Shown here: piece after piece, positions 25,819-34,576 of the stretch
How positions within the stretch are numbered: position 1 is the stretch's first letter
Layout of the letters: each line of letters starts with the position of its first letter
Notes under the pieces: model-generated
The model's database searches: none
Told to the model about the DNA's origin: nothing
What the model saw: only the letters and a program-made list of their open reading frames with translations
Position numbers and translations under genes: made by a program
DNA from: Pollutimonas thiosulfatoxidans
GTDB taxonomy: Bacteria > Pseudomonadota > Gammaproteobacteria > Burkholderiales > Burkholderiaceae_B
DNA length: 64,000 bases
Direction: 5' to 3'
Assembly: GCF_004022565.1 (NCBI RefSeq)
Contig: NZ_CP022987.1
Coordinates: forward strand, 682,001 to 746,000

Positions 25819-25846
25819 AGAATAGGTTGTTGTGATACAGCCTCAA
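25819..25846 (-). promoter_or_regulatory. candidate promoter of the Mrp operon
   Basis: On the minus strand, TTGAGG (25846-25841) and TATTCT (25824-25819) are separated by 16 bases. Transcription would begin only a few bases before the mnhA ATG, giving an almost leaderless mRNA. That agrees with the missing ribosome site but needs 5'-end mapping. Confidence 0.35.
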
Positions 25847-25898
25847 TAATACGATATGTTGCGCTCGCTTCTGCGCGAACGGCGGTGATCGTCCGCGA

Positions 25899-26273
25899 TT
25901 ACGAAGCGCTATCCGGCATGGAGGTCTTCATGCGCAATAAATACACACTGGTGCCTATGCCGGGCACTAATAATAGCAGTCGCACCCACAAGATCGGAAT
26001 AAGCCAGGCCGACACGGCCAGGGATACCCACAGAAATACCAGCGCCAGGATTTTCGCGCGCATGGGGATGCCCCGCCCGGACTGAATGTTGGCCAGGTAT
26101 GGGCCGATCATGTGGTGGGTAAGCAGCCATCGATGCAAGCGTTCGGAGCCGCGCAGGTAACAGGCCGATGCCAGCAACAAAAAGGGCGTGGTGGGCAGCA
26201 GAGGCAGGAAGATCCCGGCGATAGCCAGTATCAAGGCGATGGTCCCGGCGATGTTGTACAGCGCTTTGATCAT
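25899..26273 (-). CDS. DUF454 (YbaN-type) small membrane protein
   Basis: A 124-residue inner-membrane protein with three to four helices. The family motif IAGIFLPLLPTTPFLLLASACYLRGSERLHRWLLTHHMIGPYL matches YbaN/DUF454. Its function is unknown. It lies 12 bases downstream of the MFS gene stop on the same strand, so it probably ends the helicase-MFS transcript. Confidence 0.88.
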   Translation of the reverse strand: MIKALYNIAGTIALILAIAGIFLPLLPTTPFLLLASACYLRGSERLHRWLLTHHMIGPYLANIQSGRGIPMRAKILALVFLWVSLAVSAWLIPILWVRLLLLVPGIGTSVYLLRMKTSMPDSAS

Positions 26274-26285
26274 CCTGCAAGGATA

Positions 26286-27455
26286 CTAGGACGCTGCCAC
26301 TTGGGCTGCTGGCGTTTGTACCGGTTTCTGCAGCAATGCGATCAGCGCGCCGACCACCAGGACACCTGCCGAGACGCTCAGACCCATGGACAGGGAGCCG
26401 GAAAGGTCACTGACCCAGCCGGCTGCGACGGGACCGATAGTCTGGCCGATGGCGAACAAGCTGGTGGCAACGGCCAGCGCACCGCCCCAGGCCGGCGGCG
26501 GCAAGTTGGTTTTGACAAAACCCGTTGCTGCGGAAGGCACCATGAATACGCTGGAACCCACCAGCGCGGCCGACAGCCACACACCGGCGATGCTGGGCAC
26601 CATCAGCGGCAGCGCCGCACCCACCGCCAGCACCATCATGGACGCCGCCATGGGTACACCATCATGGCGACCATTGAACACGCGGCGCCATAGCATCGGT
26701 GCCATCAGGGTCATGAAGCCCAGCAAGCTCCACATGACGGAAGTGATGGCGGCCTGCGACAGGCTGCCAACGGGATTGGCGCCCACCCATGCCACAATGA
26801 AAGTCACATACGCGATGTAGCCCAGCCCGAACAGAAAATAGGCCGTGAATTCCGGCACGCAGGGTCGCCATGGCCATTTGGCGTAAGAGCCAGCTTGCGA
26901 GGGTTCTGCGATGTCTCGCATGGCGGCGATCGCGGCCAGCGACAGCGGAACGCAAATGGCGCCCATCGCCATCCATGCCCACGGCCAGGAGCCGGGGCCG
27001 GCATATTCGAACAGCCACGGCAGCAGCGCGCCGGTAACCAGCATGCCGATGCCGCCGCCACTAAAGAAAATAACGATGGCACGCGTGCCCAGGACACCGG
27101 ACAAGACGCCGCCACAAATGAAGGCGCCGGCAGCGCCGAAGCCAGCCAGAAAGCGAAACAAGGTCAGCAGTTCGAAGTTGTGCGTCCAGCCATTGGCGAT
27201 CAGGGCCAGGGTGGTAAGCGCCAGGCCGCCCACGAACAGGCGTCGATTTCCCACACGGGCGACGACGGCGATGGTGATCAGCGCCCCCAGCAAGTAGCCC
27301 AGCGCATTGGCGGTATTAAGCCAGCCTGCCTGTGCATAGTTAAGCTGCAGATCGGTCTTCATGGCAGGCAGGATCAGCGCATACGCGAACCGCGCAAAGC
27401 CGACCGCCACGGCAGCACCGCCGGAAAGAGCCCACGGTCTGATTGCCGCTTTCAT
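26286..27455 (-). CDS. YbfB/YjiJ-family MFS transporter
   Basis: A 389-residue, 12-helix transporter. The N-terminal GGAAVAVGFARFAYALILPAMKTDL and the AQAGWLNTANALGYLLGAL block typify the YbfB/YjiJ family. The inter-helix motif VARVGNRRLFVGGLAL corresponds to the MFS loop 2-3. Its substrate is unknown. Its ATG overlaps the TGA of the helicase gene (ATGA), so the two are translationally coupled although functionally different. The start at 27455 has AAGGTG upstream. Confidence 0.87.
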   Translation of the reverse strand: MKAAIRPWALSGGAAVAVGFARFAYALILPAMKTDLQLNYAQAGWLNTANALGYLLGALITIAVVARVGNRRLFVGGLALTTLALIANGWTHNFELLTLFRFLAGFGAAGAFICGGVLSGVLGTRAIVIFFSGGGIGMLVTGALLPWLFEYAGPGSWPWAWMAMGAICVPLSLAAIAAMRDIAEPSQAGSYAKWPWRPCVPEFTAYFLFGLGYIAYVTFIVAWVGANPVGSLSQAAITSVMWSLLGFMTLMAPMLWRRVFNGRHDGVPMAASMMVLAVGAALPLMVPSIAGVWLSAALVGSSVFMVPSAATGFVKTNLPPPAWGGALAVATSLFAIGQTIGPVAAGWVSDLSGSLSMGLSVSAGVLVVGALIALLQKPVQTPAAQVAAS

Positions 27456-29764
27456 GAAATCAATACACCTTCGTCCATAGTCTGATCGGCGTATTCTACC
27501 CGCCACCAGCGCGGAAAAAGGCGGCGTACACGCGCTTGCGCATAGCGGTCATCGATCAGGTGGACGACGCCTACGTCGGTATCGGTCCGTATGACTCGCC
27601 CCGCAGCCTGCACCACTTTCTGCAAACCGGGATACAGGTAGGCGTAGTCATAGGCATGCCGGCTGCCAAAGATGCTGCCCATGCTGTCTTTTAGCGCTTC
27701 ATTCACCGGGTTCATCTGGGGCAGGCCCAGGGTGGAAACGAATGCCCCTATCAGTTTCCGGCCGGGCAAGTCTATGCCTTCGGCAAAGGCGCCCCCCAGC
27801 ACGGCAAAGCCTATGCCGCAGCTGTCTTCCTGAAAGCGCTGCAGGAAGGCGTCCTTGTCGGTCTCCTGCATGGCGCGCGACTGATCCCAGATCGGGATTT
27901 CCGGGTAGCTGCGCGCGAACTCGTCCATCACCTGGCTCAGGTAGTCGAAACTGCTGAAATAGCTTAGATAGTTGCCCGGATGGTGTCGATACTGCCGGGC
28001 CATCAGCGCGGTAATGGGTGCAATGGATTGCGAGCGATGCTGATAGCGGGTCGATATCTGGCGCTGGACGATGACACGCAATTGTTCCGCACGGAAGGGC
28101 GTGTCTACATCTACCCAGGCGGCATCCTCGGGCATCCCCAGGGTATCGCGATAAAACGTGCAGGGGCTGAGTGTGGCCGAAAACAGCACTGCATGATGTG
28201 CGGCCGCAAAGCGCGGCTCGAGAAAGGGTGCCGGCACCATATTGCGCAAACACAGGCGCGCGCCCGATGGCCGTCTACCGGTGCGCGGCAGCAAGGTGAT
28301 GTCGAATATCGAATGCGAAGCAAAGACCTCGGCCAGGCGCAGGAAGTGCAGCATGTCGAAGTAAAGCGTTTGCAGGGCCGTGTCGGTAGCGCTCTGGTGG
28401 TCTGCCAGGTAGTCCCCGACAATGCCGCTGGCGCGTAGCAGCGCATTGTGCAGCGCCTTGGGAATGCCGTCGTAGACCTGATAGAGCGACTCCTGATCGC
28501 GATACGATTTACGCCATGCCTTGAGCAGTGAGGTCAAGGCTGCTTTGAGCGACGGCGGGGCGCTGTGCTGCGCAGCGATCAGGCACGCTTCGTCCAGCTC
28601 GGCGCTGTACATTTTGCGCGCGCGTTCGATCAGGTTGTGCGCCTCGTCGGCCAGCACAGTGACTCGCCATGCGTTGTTGACCGTCTGGCTGTAGAGCATG
28701 GCCGTGGTGTCGAAGTAATAGTTGTAGTCTCCCACGACGACGTCGCTCCATTTTGCGAGCTCTTGCGTCAGCCAGTACGGGCACAACTGATGCCGCTGCC
28801 CCACTGCCCGCAGGGCCGTCTTGTCCAGGAAGGCCAGGTCCACGGCTTCCTGGCGCGCTGCCGGCAGTTTGTCATAGAACCCTTGCGCCAACGGGCACGA
28901 TGCGCCGTTGCACTGCTTGTCCGGATGTTCGCAAGCCTTGTCGCGAGCAGTAAGCTCCAGTACGCGGATGCCGGTGTTTGCACTGTTTTGCGGTTTGGCA
29001 GATAGCCGTGCCAAGGCGTCCAACGCCAGTTGGCGGCCGGACGTCTTGGCCGTCAGATAGAACAGCTTGTCTATGCCTTCCCGCGGGCAGGCCTTGAGTA
29101 CGGGAAACAGGGTGCCTGCGGTCTTGCCAATGCCGGTTGGCGCCTGGGCCAGCAGATGGCGGCCTTGCCTTGCGGACTTGTACACCGATACGGAAAGGTC
29201 GCGCTGGCCGGGCCGGAAGGCCGGAAAGGGAAACGACATGGCATCCAGGCCGGCGTCGCGAGCCAGGCGGTGGCGCATTTCCTGGTCGGCCCAGTCGATG
29301 AAGCAATCGCAGTGCTGCTGGAAGTGCTGCTCCAGCGACGCCGCCTCATGGTCTTCGACGATGAGGGTTTCCGTGCGTTCGCCGATATCAAAATACACCA
29401 GGGCGACAGCGATGCGGTTCAACTGCAACTGCCGGCATAACAAATAGGCATAGATCTTGGCTTGCGCCCAATGCAGAGCCCGATGGTTGGCCGGCATGGC
29501 CTCGAGCTTGCCGCGATAAGTCTTGATCTCTTCAAGCCGGTTCAGGTCGGGATCATAGCCATCGGCCCGACCGCGAACATGCAAGTTGCGATAATCAGCG
29601 GCTAGCGAAATTTCTGCCCGATAGGTTGGTGGCCGTTTGCTACGCACCGCGGCGTGCCCCTCCATGCCTTCCAACGCGGATGGTCCCGGCGTGAAACGCA
29701 GATCCAGATCGCCGCGTCGCGCCGTGAATTCGCACAAACTTCTTACCGCCACGGTGTAGTTCAT
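27452..29764 (-). CDS. DinG/Rad3-like Fe-S DNA helicase with N-terminal PD-(D/E)XK nuclease-like domain
   Basis: A 770-residue superfamily 2 helicase. The N-terminal part (residues about 1-190) resembles a Cas4/PD-(D/E)XK fold, with LHVRGRADGYDPDLNRLEEIKTY supplying D and ExK residues. The helicase core has Walker A APTGIGKT (K214) and the DEAH box ADEAHNL. Between them lies a Cys set C-EHPDKQ-C-NGAS-C plus HQLCPYW, fitting the 4Fe-4S cluster of XPD/DinG helicases. The C-terminal motor shows FSATLSP and QAAGRVIRTDTDVG. It unwinds DNA 5'-3' in family precedent. The start at 29764 overlaps the upstream nuclease stop (ATGA). Pairing with a FAN1-type gene points to structured or crosslinked DNA repair. 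Confidence 0.88.
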   Translation of the reverse strand: MNYTVAVRSLCEFTARRGDLDLRFTPGPSALEGMEGHAAVRSKRPPTYRAEISLAADYRNLHVRGRADGYDPDLNRLEEIKTYRGKLEAMPANHRALHWAQAKIYAYLLCRQLQLNRIAVALVYFDIGERTETLIVEDHEAASLEQHFQQHCDCFIDWADQEMRHRLARDAGLDAMSFPFPAFRPGQRDLSVSVYKSARQGRHLLAQAPTGIGKTAGTLFPVLKACPREGIDKLFYLTAKTSGRQLALDALARLSAKPQNSANTGIRVLELTARDKACEHPDKQCNGASCPLAQGFYDKLPAARQEAVDLAFLDKTALRAVGQRHQLCPYWLTQELAKWSDVVVGDYNYYFDTTAMLYSQTVNNAWRVTVLADEAHNLIERARKMYSAELDEACLIAAQHSAPPSLKAALTSLLKAWRKSYRDQESLYQVYDGIPKALHNALLRASGIVGDYLADHQSATDTALQTLYFDMLHFLRLAEVFASHSIFDITLLPRTGRRPSGARLCLRNMVPAPFLEPRFAAAHHAVLFSATLSPCTFYRDTLGMPEDAAWVDVDTPFRAEQLRVIVQRQISTRYQHRSQSIAPITALMARQYRHHPGNYLSYFSSFDYLSQVMDEFARSYPEIPIWDQSRAMQETDKDAFLQRFQEDSCGIGFAVLGGAFAEGIDLPGRKLIGAFVSTLGLPQMNPVNEALKDSMGSIFGSRHAYDYAYLYPGLQKVVQAAGRVIRTDTDVGVVHLIDDRYAQARVRRLFPRWWRVEYADQTMDEGVLIS

Positions 29765-31446
29765 GACGAAACCGGGCGCTGCACGTAGCACACACTGACC
29801 GGAACCCCGTGCCGGTTGAAGTGGTCCAGCCAACGCAGTTGATTGTCCTGCAGGCGGTCGCCGGGCCCTTTGACTTCTATCAAGCGATAGCGGCGCTGTT
29901 CCGGCCAGAACTGTATCAGGTCGGGCAGGCCCGACCGGTTGCCTCGTATGTCGTTCAGCAAACGTTCAAATGCCGCCTTCAAATGCGCGGCGGGAATGCA
30001 ATCCAGCGCAAGATCCAGCAGTTGCTCCGGCAGCGCGCCCCAATAAACAAAGGGCGACAGCACACCGGCCTTGCGCTCGAAATTGCAGCGTATGGTCTCC
30101 TGATACTGACCAGTATGCAATTGGTCGAAATGCTCAGCGAAGAGCGACTGACGCCGCTTGCGAAAGTCCGCATGCAGCAAATCGGCAGGGCCGTGCTGGA
30201 AGGGATGAAAGAAGGCTCCCGGCACACTGGCAAAGAGCGTGTCCCAGCAAAGCAGGCCAAACAAGGAGTTGAACAGTGCGTTCTCAACGTAAAAGGCCGG
30301 CGCCGCATCCTCAGCCAGATGCTGGCGTACTTCTTCTTCTATACGCGTGGTCTGTGCCGGCGCCGGCAGCGTCACATCGATACGCACAATGCCTGGGCAG
30401 CTTGCGGTTTTCTTGCTTGCGTAGCCGCAAAGTCTTTGCAGGCGGGGCATCATTCGTAAAACCGCCTGTTGTTCCGCGTCGTTTGTTGTGTCGGTCAGGG
30501 CCAGCTGTGCCAATTCATGTGCGGCGGTGTATTGCTGGTTCCGCTCGAGCACCCGTATGCGGCGCGTCCGGGCTTCGCGATAGGCGCTGCGCTGATAACA
30601 GCTTTCCGCGACACTCCACTGTTGTTGCCGCTCGGCATGTCGGCCCAGGCGAAACAGCAGTTTGCTGCGCCGCTCTTCGAGCCAGTCGTTCGGGTAGGGC
30701 TCTGTCGGTATGCGTGCAAGCAAGATGTTTAGGGCGTCGGCGTCTGTGGCCTCGTCCAGTTCCTGCCGGCATTGATGCAGGTGCAGGTAGGCGTCAATTT
30801 GTTCGCGCTGCTGAAATGCACGCGATGAAGCATCCAGGCTTACCGCTTCGTAGGTGTGGGTGCCCAGGTCGGCGAGTACGAATTCCGTCCAGTCCTGGTG
30901 CAGATTGCCAAAAAACATCAGGCGTAGGCGGTCGCACAAGGCGCGGATATTCAGGCGGTAGATCGGGTCGACAACGGGCTGCTTGCCAGCGCTTTCGGCC
31001 CACTGCAAGAGCCTCCTGGGCTCCAGGTTCAGTGCAAGCAGGGCCTGGCGCTGGGCAGCCTTGGTTGCGCCCGCTACGCCGGTATTGGCAAGCAGCGGGG
31101 CCAGCAGTTGTCCAAGCTCGGACCGCAGCAGCAAACCAAACAGCTCGTCCACGGTCAGGGCAGGGTTGGCATCGACCCAAGCGGTGTCAGCCAGAGCGGC
31201 GAGTGCCGCTAGTGGGCAGCCAATTTCGGGATACCGAAGTTTGTCGGCGCGAAAGACGTCACCTTTGCGCATGATCATGCGCACGAGCAGAGCTCGCGCA
31301 GGCCGTGGCGTTTGCCTGAATTTCCGGATGAAGTCGGCTTCTTCGGGCAGCAGTAAATCATGATAGCGCTGGCGCACCCAGTCCAGAACAATTTCGAAGT
31401 TGTCCAGGTAGTACCAGGGGTTGTTCAGAGGGTCGCTGTACCGCAT
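29761..31446 (-). CDS. FAN1-type VRR-NUC nuclease
   Basis: A 561-residue protein whose C-terminus carries the VRR-NUC active site: SGLPDLIQFW (catalytic Asp), then the strand RYRLIEVKGPGDRL (E-x-K) and DNQLRWLDHFN. The N-terminal and middle regions (a wHTH/SAP-like part and a TPR-like helical part, residues about 50-400) match the layout of bacterial FAN1 structure-specific nucleases, which cut 5' flaps and act in crosslink repair. The start has no strong ribosome site. It is the first gene of a FAN1-helicase-MFS-DUF454 run with 4-base overlaps between the first three genes. Confidence 0.87.
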   Translation of the reverse strand: MRYSDPLNNPWYYLDNFEIVLDWVRQRYHDLLLPEEADFIRKFRQTPRPARALLVRMIMRKGDVFRADKLRYPEIGCPLAALAALADTAWVDANPALTVDELFGLLLRSELGQLLAPLLANTGVAGATKAAQRQALLALNLEPRRLLQWAESAGKQPVVDPIYRLNIRALCDRLRLMFFGNLHQDWTEFVLADLGTHTYEAVSLDASSRAFQQREQIDAYLHLHQCRQELDEATDADALNILLARIPTEPYPNDWLEERRSKLLFRLGRHAERQQQWSVAESCYQRSAYREARTRRIRVLERNQQYTAAHELAQLALTDTTNDAEQQAVLRMMPRLQRLCGYASKKTASCPGIVRIDVTLPAPAQTTRIEEEVRQHLAEDAAPAFYVENALFNSLFGLLCWDTLFASVPGAFFHPFQHGPADLLHADFRKRRQSLFAEHFDQLHTGQYQETIRCNFERKAGVLSPFVYWGALPEQLLDLALDCIPAAHLKAAFERLLNDIRGNRSGLPDLIQFWPEQRRYRLIEVKGPGDRLQDNQLRWLDHFNRHGVPVSVCYVQRPVSS

Positions 31447-31589
31447 GCTGTTTGTGGAGTACTGGTTGGATACACAGTTTATCAGCTTGCCCGCACGCTA
31501 GTCATTGTTACCGCGTTGCCAAAATGTTTAGCAGTTGTTGCTGTGTCAGCGATATGGGGGGCATGGTTACATTTAGCCGGGTTTTGCTG

Positions 31590-31618
31590 TTGACCGCTAT
31601 TCTTGCCACGTCTACGGT
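31590..31618 (+). promoter_or_regulatory. candidate promoter of csbD-like gene
   Basis: TTGACC (31590-31595), 17 bases, TACGGT (31613-31618), then the CsbD start at 31646 with AGGAG before it. The -10 element is poor. Confidence 0.35.
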
Positions 31619-31645
31619 AGAGATGAATCAACCCAGGAGATCAGT

Positions 31646-31846
31646 ATGAACAAAGACACACTGGAAGGTCAATGGAAGCAATTGGCGGGTAAAGCCAAAG
31701 TGGTTTGGGGCGACCTGACCGACGACGAACTGGCAAAGATCAATGGAAATGCCGAACAACTTACCGGCCTGGTTCAGGAGAAGTATGGTCGTACCCGTGA
31801 AGAGGCAGAGCGCGAAGTAAAGGATTTCTTCGACAGGAACCGCTAG
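31646..31846 (+). CDS. CsbD family stress protein
   Basis: A 66-residue charged protein with the CsbD/YjbJ signature: LEGQWKQLAGKAKVVWGDLTDDELAKINGNAEQLTGLVQEKYG and a final EREVKDFF. Such proteins rise in general stress and stationary phase in other bacteria; molecular role unknown. A DUF1328 membrane peptide follows after 72 bases, a frequent pairing in envelope and general stress regulons. Ribosome site AGGAG precedes the ATG. Confidence 0.92.
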   Translation: MNKDTLEGQWKQLAGKAKVVWGDLTDDELAKINGNAEQLTGLVQEKYGRTREEAEREVKDFFDRNR

Positions 31847-31918
31847 TCGGTTGCAGGCCGTTCGGCCTATGGCAGTAAGCAATACAAGCACTGAAAATAA
31901 CTAAGAAGGGGAATGAAC

Positions 31919-32083
31919 ATGCTTTATTACGCCGTAGTTTTTTTTGTTATCGCCATCATCGCAGCCTTTCTAGGCTTTGGCGGTATTGCAGCAGGTGCTG
32001 CGTCCATCGCGCAGATTCTGTTCTTTATTTTTCTCGTCCTCGCCGTGTTGGCGCTGCTTAGCGGTCTGTTCCGACGACGATAA
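31919..32083 (+). CDS. DUF1328 small membrane protein (54 aa)
   Basis: A 54-residue peptide with two hydrophobic helices: LYYAVVFFVIAIIAAFLGFG, then AAGAASIAQILFFIFLVLAV, and a basic FRRR end. The GFGGIAAGAASIA hinge identifies the DUF1328 (YtjA-type) family. It follows AGAAGGGG at good spacing and sits downstream of the CsbD-like gene. Confidence 0.9.
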   Translation: MLYYAVVFFVIAIIAAFLGFGGIAAGAASIAQILFFIFLVLAVLALLSGLFRRR

Positions 32084-32117
32084 GGCCAGTGCTGCCTGAC
32101 TTTTTGTCAGGTTGTTG

Positions 32118-32152
32118 GGCCCGCAAGCTACAAGGCTTGCGGGCCTTTTTTT
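32118..32152 (+). terminator. Rho-independent terminator after DUF1328 gene
   Basis: A perfect 11-bp stem (32118-32128 with 32135-32145), a TACAAG loop and a run of seven T. Confidence 0.9.
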
Positions 32153-32205
32153 GTGTATGCTGGGCCCGTTGCGGTCGACGACCGCCTGGCAGGCTACGGT
32201 TTTTT

Positions 32206-32649
32206 ATGACGATGATGATCGCGCGCAGGTCCTGCGCAAGGGCGCTGCAAGGTCTGTTGGGCTTGGCGTTGGTTTCGCTATTCACGCCTGCGTCGGCCGG
32301 CCAATTTTCATGGAGCCAGGATGTCGTCAGTCCGGCGATCAACTATGCACAGACCGAGATGCGGGTAGCATTTGCGCCCCCGGCGCTGCAGGCGGCCTCG
32401 AGCCCCGTCGTTATACATAGCGTGCATGCACGTGTCGAGGCTGCCGGCTCGGCCCAGGTAAACAGCCGTCTATGCTGGGGCGATACCGGTCCTTGTGTAC
32501 CGCTGGAGCGTGGTCGCGTCACGACAGCAGCATTCAACGGCCTGGATCCCGGCCGTTCCATGTACCTGGTGCATAGCGTGCTCGGCAAGGGAGCGTTGCC
32601 CGCGCCGGTGTTCGTCAAGGGCACGGTTATCGTCTGGTATGGGCCTTAG
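32206..32649 (+). CDS. FlhE-like secreted protein (outside a flagellar locus)
   Basis: A 147-residue protein with a signal peptide (ALQGLLGLALVSLFTPASA, cut near ASA-GQ). The mature part resembles the FlhE family: WSQDVVSPAINYAQTEMRVAF, two Cys in SRLCWGDTGPCVPL, TTAAFNGLDPGRSMYLVHSVLGKGALPAPVF and a terminal VKGTVIVWYG. FlhE is a periplasmic chaperone-like protein of the flagellar system in enterobacteria. Here no flagellar genes are nearby, so the role may differ. Start 32206 lacks a clear ribosome site, and 32215 is an alternative. The stop overlaps that of the convergent oxidase gene. Confidence 0.6.
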   Translation: MTMMIARRSCARALQGLLGLALVSLFTPASAGQFSWSQDVVSPAINYAQTEMRVAFAPPALQAASSPVVIHSVHARVEAAGSAQVNSRLCWGDTGPCVPLERGRVTTAAFNGLDPGRSMYLVHSVLGKGALPAPVFVKGTVIVWYGP

Positions 32650-33755
32650 CGCATTACCGCCGACGCGTCGATGTCGTGCAAGCGTGGCCGACCAGCCAGT
32701 GCCATGGTGACTTCCAGTTCGGTACGCAACATGTGCAGCACATGGGCCACCCCGGGTGCGCCGGCCGCAGCCAGCCCGTATATATAAGGACGTCCGATCA
32801 AGGTGGCCGTGGCGCCCAGCGCCAGCGCCTTGAAGACATCCGTGCCACGGCGGATGCCACCATCCAGCAGCACCGGCACCCGACCGGCCACTGCCTGAAC
32901 AACCGAGGGCAAGGCGTCTATGGCAGCAGGCAGGGTGTCCAGTGTGCGTCCGCCATGGTTGGAAACCACCAGGCCTGCCGCGCCATTATCCAGCGCCTGT
33001 TGCGCGTCATGCGCGGTGTTGATGCCCTTGAGCACCACCGGCAGACGGGTCTGCTGGACCAGCCAACGAAGATCTTCCCAAGTGGGGGCCAAAGCAGGCA
33101 GCGGACCACCAAACAGGCCACTGCCCCCAGCTGCCGCATGCTGTGCGGGCGGGGGACGCATGCCGCGCAGGTTTGCGGCCTGTATGTGCTCGGGCAAGCT
33201 GAAGCCGGCGCGCTGTTCGCGGTTGCGCACACCATTGACCGGTGCATCGGCCGTCAATACCAGGGCCTGGTAGCCGGCCTGCTCGGCGCGCCTTATCAAG
33301 GCTATCGTGAAATCGCGGTCCGGCTGTATATATAGCTGAAACCACAAAGGGCTTTGCGCGCTCGCCGACAGATCTTCCAGGGTCACGCTGGCCTGAGTAC
33401 TGACGACCATGGTCGCTCGCAGCGCCGAGGCACCCAGGACAGAGGCCAGCTCGCCATCATGATGCGCCAGACGCTGGTAGGCAACGGGTGCCAGCAAAAT
33501 TGGATAAGGCAAGCGGCTGCCGAAGAGTTCAAGTTCGGTGCTGGCGCCTGCCAGGCAAGCCAGCACGCGTGGCTGTATGCGCAGGCGTTGAAACGCGGCC
33601 TCGTTGTCGGCCATGGTCAGTTCGTCGGCTGCGCCGCCGCTGACGTAGGCCCAGGCTGCGGCCGACATGCGCTCGCGGGCATAGGGGATGTAGTCGTTGA
33701 CGGACGCGATGTTGGCCGGAATCTGCGCCAAGGGCGGTAAAGCTTCGTCAACCAT
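32646..33755 (-). CDS. FMN-dependent alpha-hydroxy-acid oxidase/dehydrogenase
   Basis: A 369-residue TIM-barrel flavoprotein of the lactate/glycolate oxidase family. It starts with the MSAAAWAYVSGGAADELTMADNEAAFQRLR block. It contains PILLAPVAYQRLAHHDGELA, WFQLYIQPDR, the catalytic His in GLVVSNHGGRTLDTLPA and the phosphate-binding DGGIRRGTDVFKALALGATATLIGRPY. Substrates are L-2-hydroxy acids; lactate, glycolate or mandelate cannot be separated by eye. An AAGG precedes the ATG. It is transcribed away from piuC, with about 45 bases between. Confidence 0.9.
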   Translation of the reverse strand: MVDEALPPLAQIPANIASVNDYIPYARERMSAAAWAYVSGGAADELTMADNEAAFQRLRIQPRVLACLAGASTELELFGSRLPYPILLAPVAYQRLAHHDGELASVLGASALRATMVVSTQASVTLEDLSASAQSPLWFQLYIQPDRDFTIALIRRAEQAGYQALVLTADAPVNGVRNREQRAGFSLPEHIQAANLRGMRPPPAQHAAAGGSGLFGGPLPALAPTWEDLRWLVQQTRLPVVLKGINTAHDAQQALDNGAAGLVVSNHGGRTLDTLPAAIDALPSVVQAVAGRVPVLLDGGIRRGTDVFKALALGATATLIGRPYIYGLAAAGAPGVAHVLHMLRTELEVTMALAGRPRLHDIDASAVMR

Positions 33756-33800
33756 GGTCGGCCTTGAGCGGACGGGCCGGCTGGAAGGGGGCTGTCGCCA

Positions 33801-34478
33801 TCATGTATCGGACCATTCGCGTATGAGGTTGTGATAAACCCCGGTCAGTTGAGGCAGGGCGGGACTATCCGCCCGATCCTGCCCGATCCGCTGTATGGCG
33901 GTGTCCAGTTCCCACAGAATGGAGCGGCGGTTGTCCTCGCGGACCAGGCTTTGAATCCAGAAAAAAGCCGCCAGGCGTTCGCCGCGCGTGACCGGCGTGA
34001 CGCGATGCAGGCTGGCCCCCGGGTAAACGACCAGGTGTCCGGCCGGCAGCTTCACAGTATGCGCGCCATAACTGTCTTCGATGGTCAGTTCACCGCCGTC
34101 GTAATCATCGGGATCGTTGAAAAACAGGGTGGCCGAAATGTCGCTGCGCACGCGCTGCGGCGTGCCCGGTATGCCGAAAATAGCGTTGTCGATATGGTTG
34201 CCGTAATGCCCACCACCGCTGTAGCGATTGAACCGTGGTGGCAGTACGCGCAAGGGCAGGGTGGCGGAAATGAAGCGCTGGTTCTTGCTTAATGCGTCCA
34301 GAATCAAGCCGCCCAGCTTTTGCGCGATGGGGTCGTCCAGGCTCAACTGCAGGTTGTCCTTGGCGTGTACGGCAACATGGCCGGCGGTGCTGCGTCCATC
34401 AGTCCAGTTGGCTTGCGCCAGGATTTGACGGCATTGCTGCACTTGAGCCGCGCTAAGGACGTCGGGGATGGTAAGCAT
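33801..34478 (-). CDS. piuC: PKHD-type Fe(II)/2-oxoglutarate dioxygenase (PiuC/YbiX)
   Basis: A 225-residue dioxygenase. It begins LTIPDVLSAAQVQQCRQILAQANWTDGRSTAG, typical of PiuC/YbiX. The iron triad is visible in HYGNHIDNAIFG (H-x-D) and in SLHRVTPVTRGERLAAFFWIQS, which supplies the distal His and the Arg for 2-oxoglutarate. The gene lies about 100 bases downstream of the siderophore receptor on the same strand, the standard piuA-piuC arrangement linked to iron limitation. The receptor carries a Fur box. The ATG at 34478 is chosen; ATG at 34481 is equally possible, with AGGAAG before it. Confidence 0.92.
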   Translation of the reverse strand: MLTIPDVLSAAQVQQCRQILAQANWTDGRSTAGHVAVHAKDNLQLSLDDPIAQKLGGLILDALSKNQRFISATLPLRVLPPRFNRYSGGGHYGNHIDNAIFGIPGTPQRVRSDISATLFFNDPDDYDGGELTIEDSYGAHTVKLPAGHLVVYPGASLHRVTPVTRGERLAAFFWIQSLVREDNRRSILWELDTAIQRIGQDRADSPALPQLTGVYHNLIREWSDT

Positions 34479-34576
34479 CATAAGTTGTCTTCCTGTGGCC
34501 GCCATAGCGACAAAGCCCTGAGCCATCGAAACGCATGATGGCGCAGGGCTACTTTAGCAAAGATGCAAGGCGTTGC

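Noticed and set aside
25343..25846. 167-codon frame beginning upstream of mnhA
   Set aside because: It overlaps the conserved mnhA frame completely and has no motif; it is a shadow.
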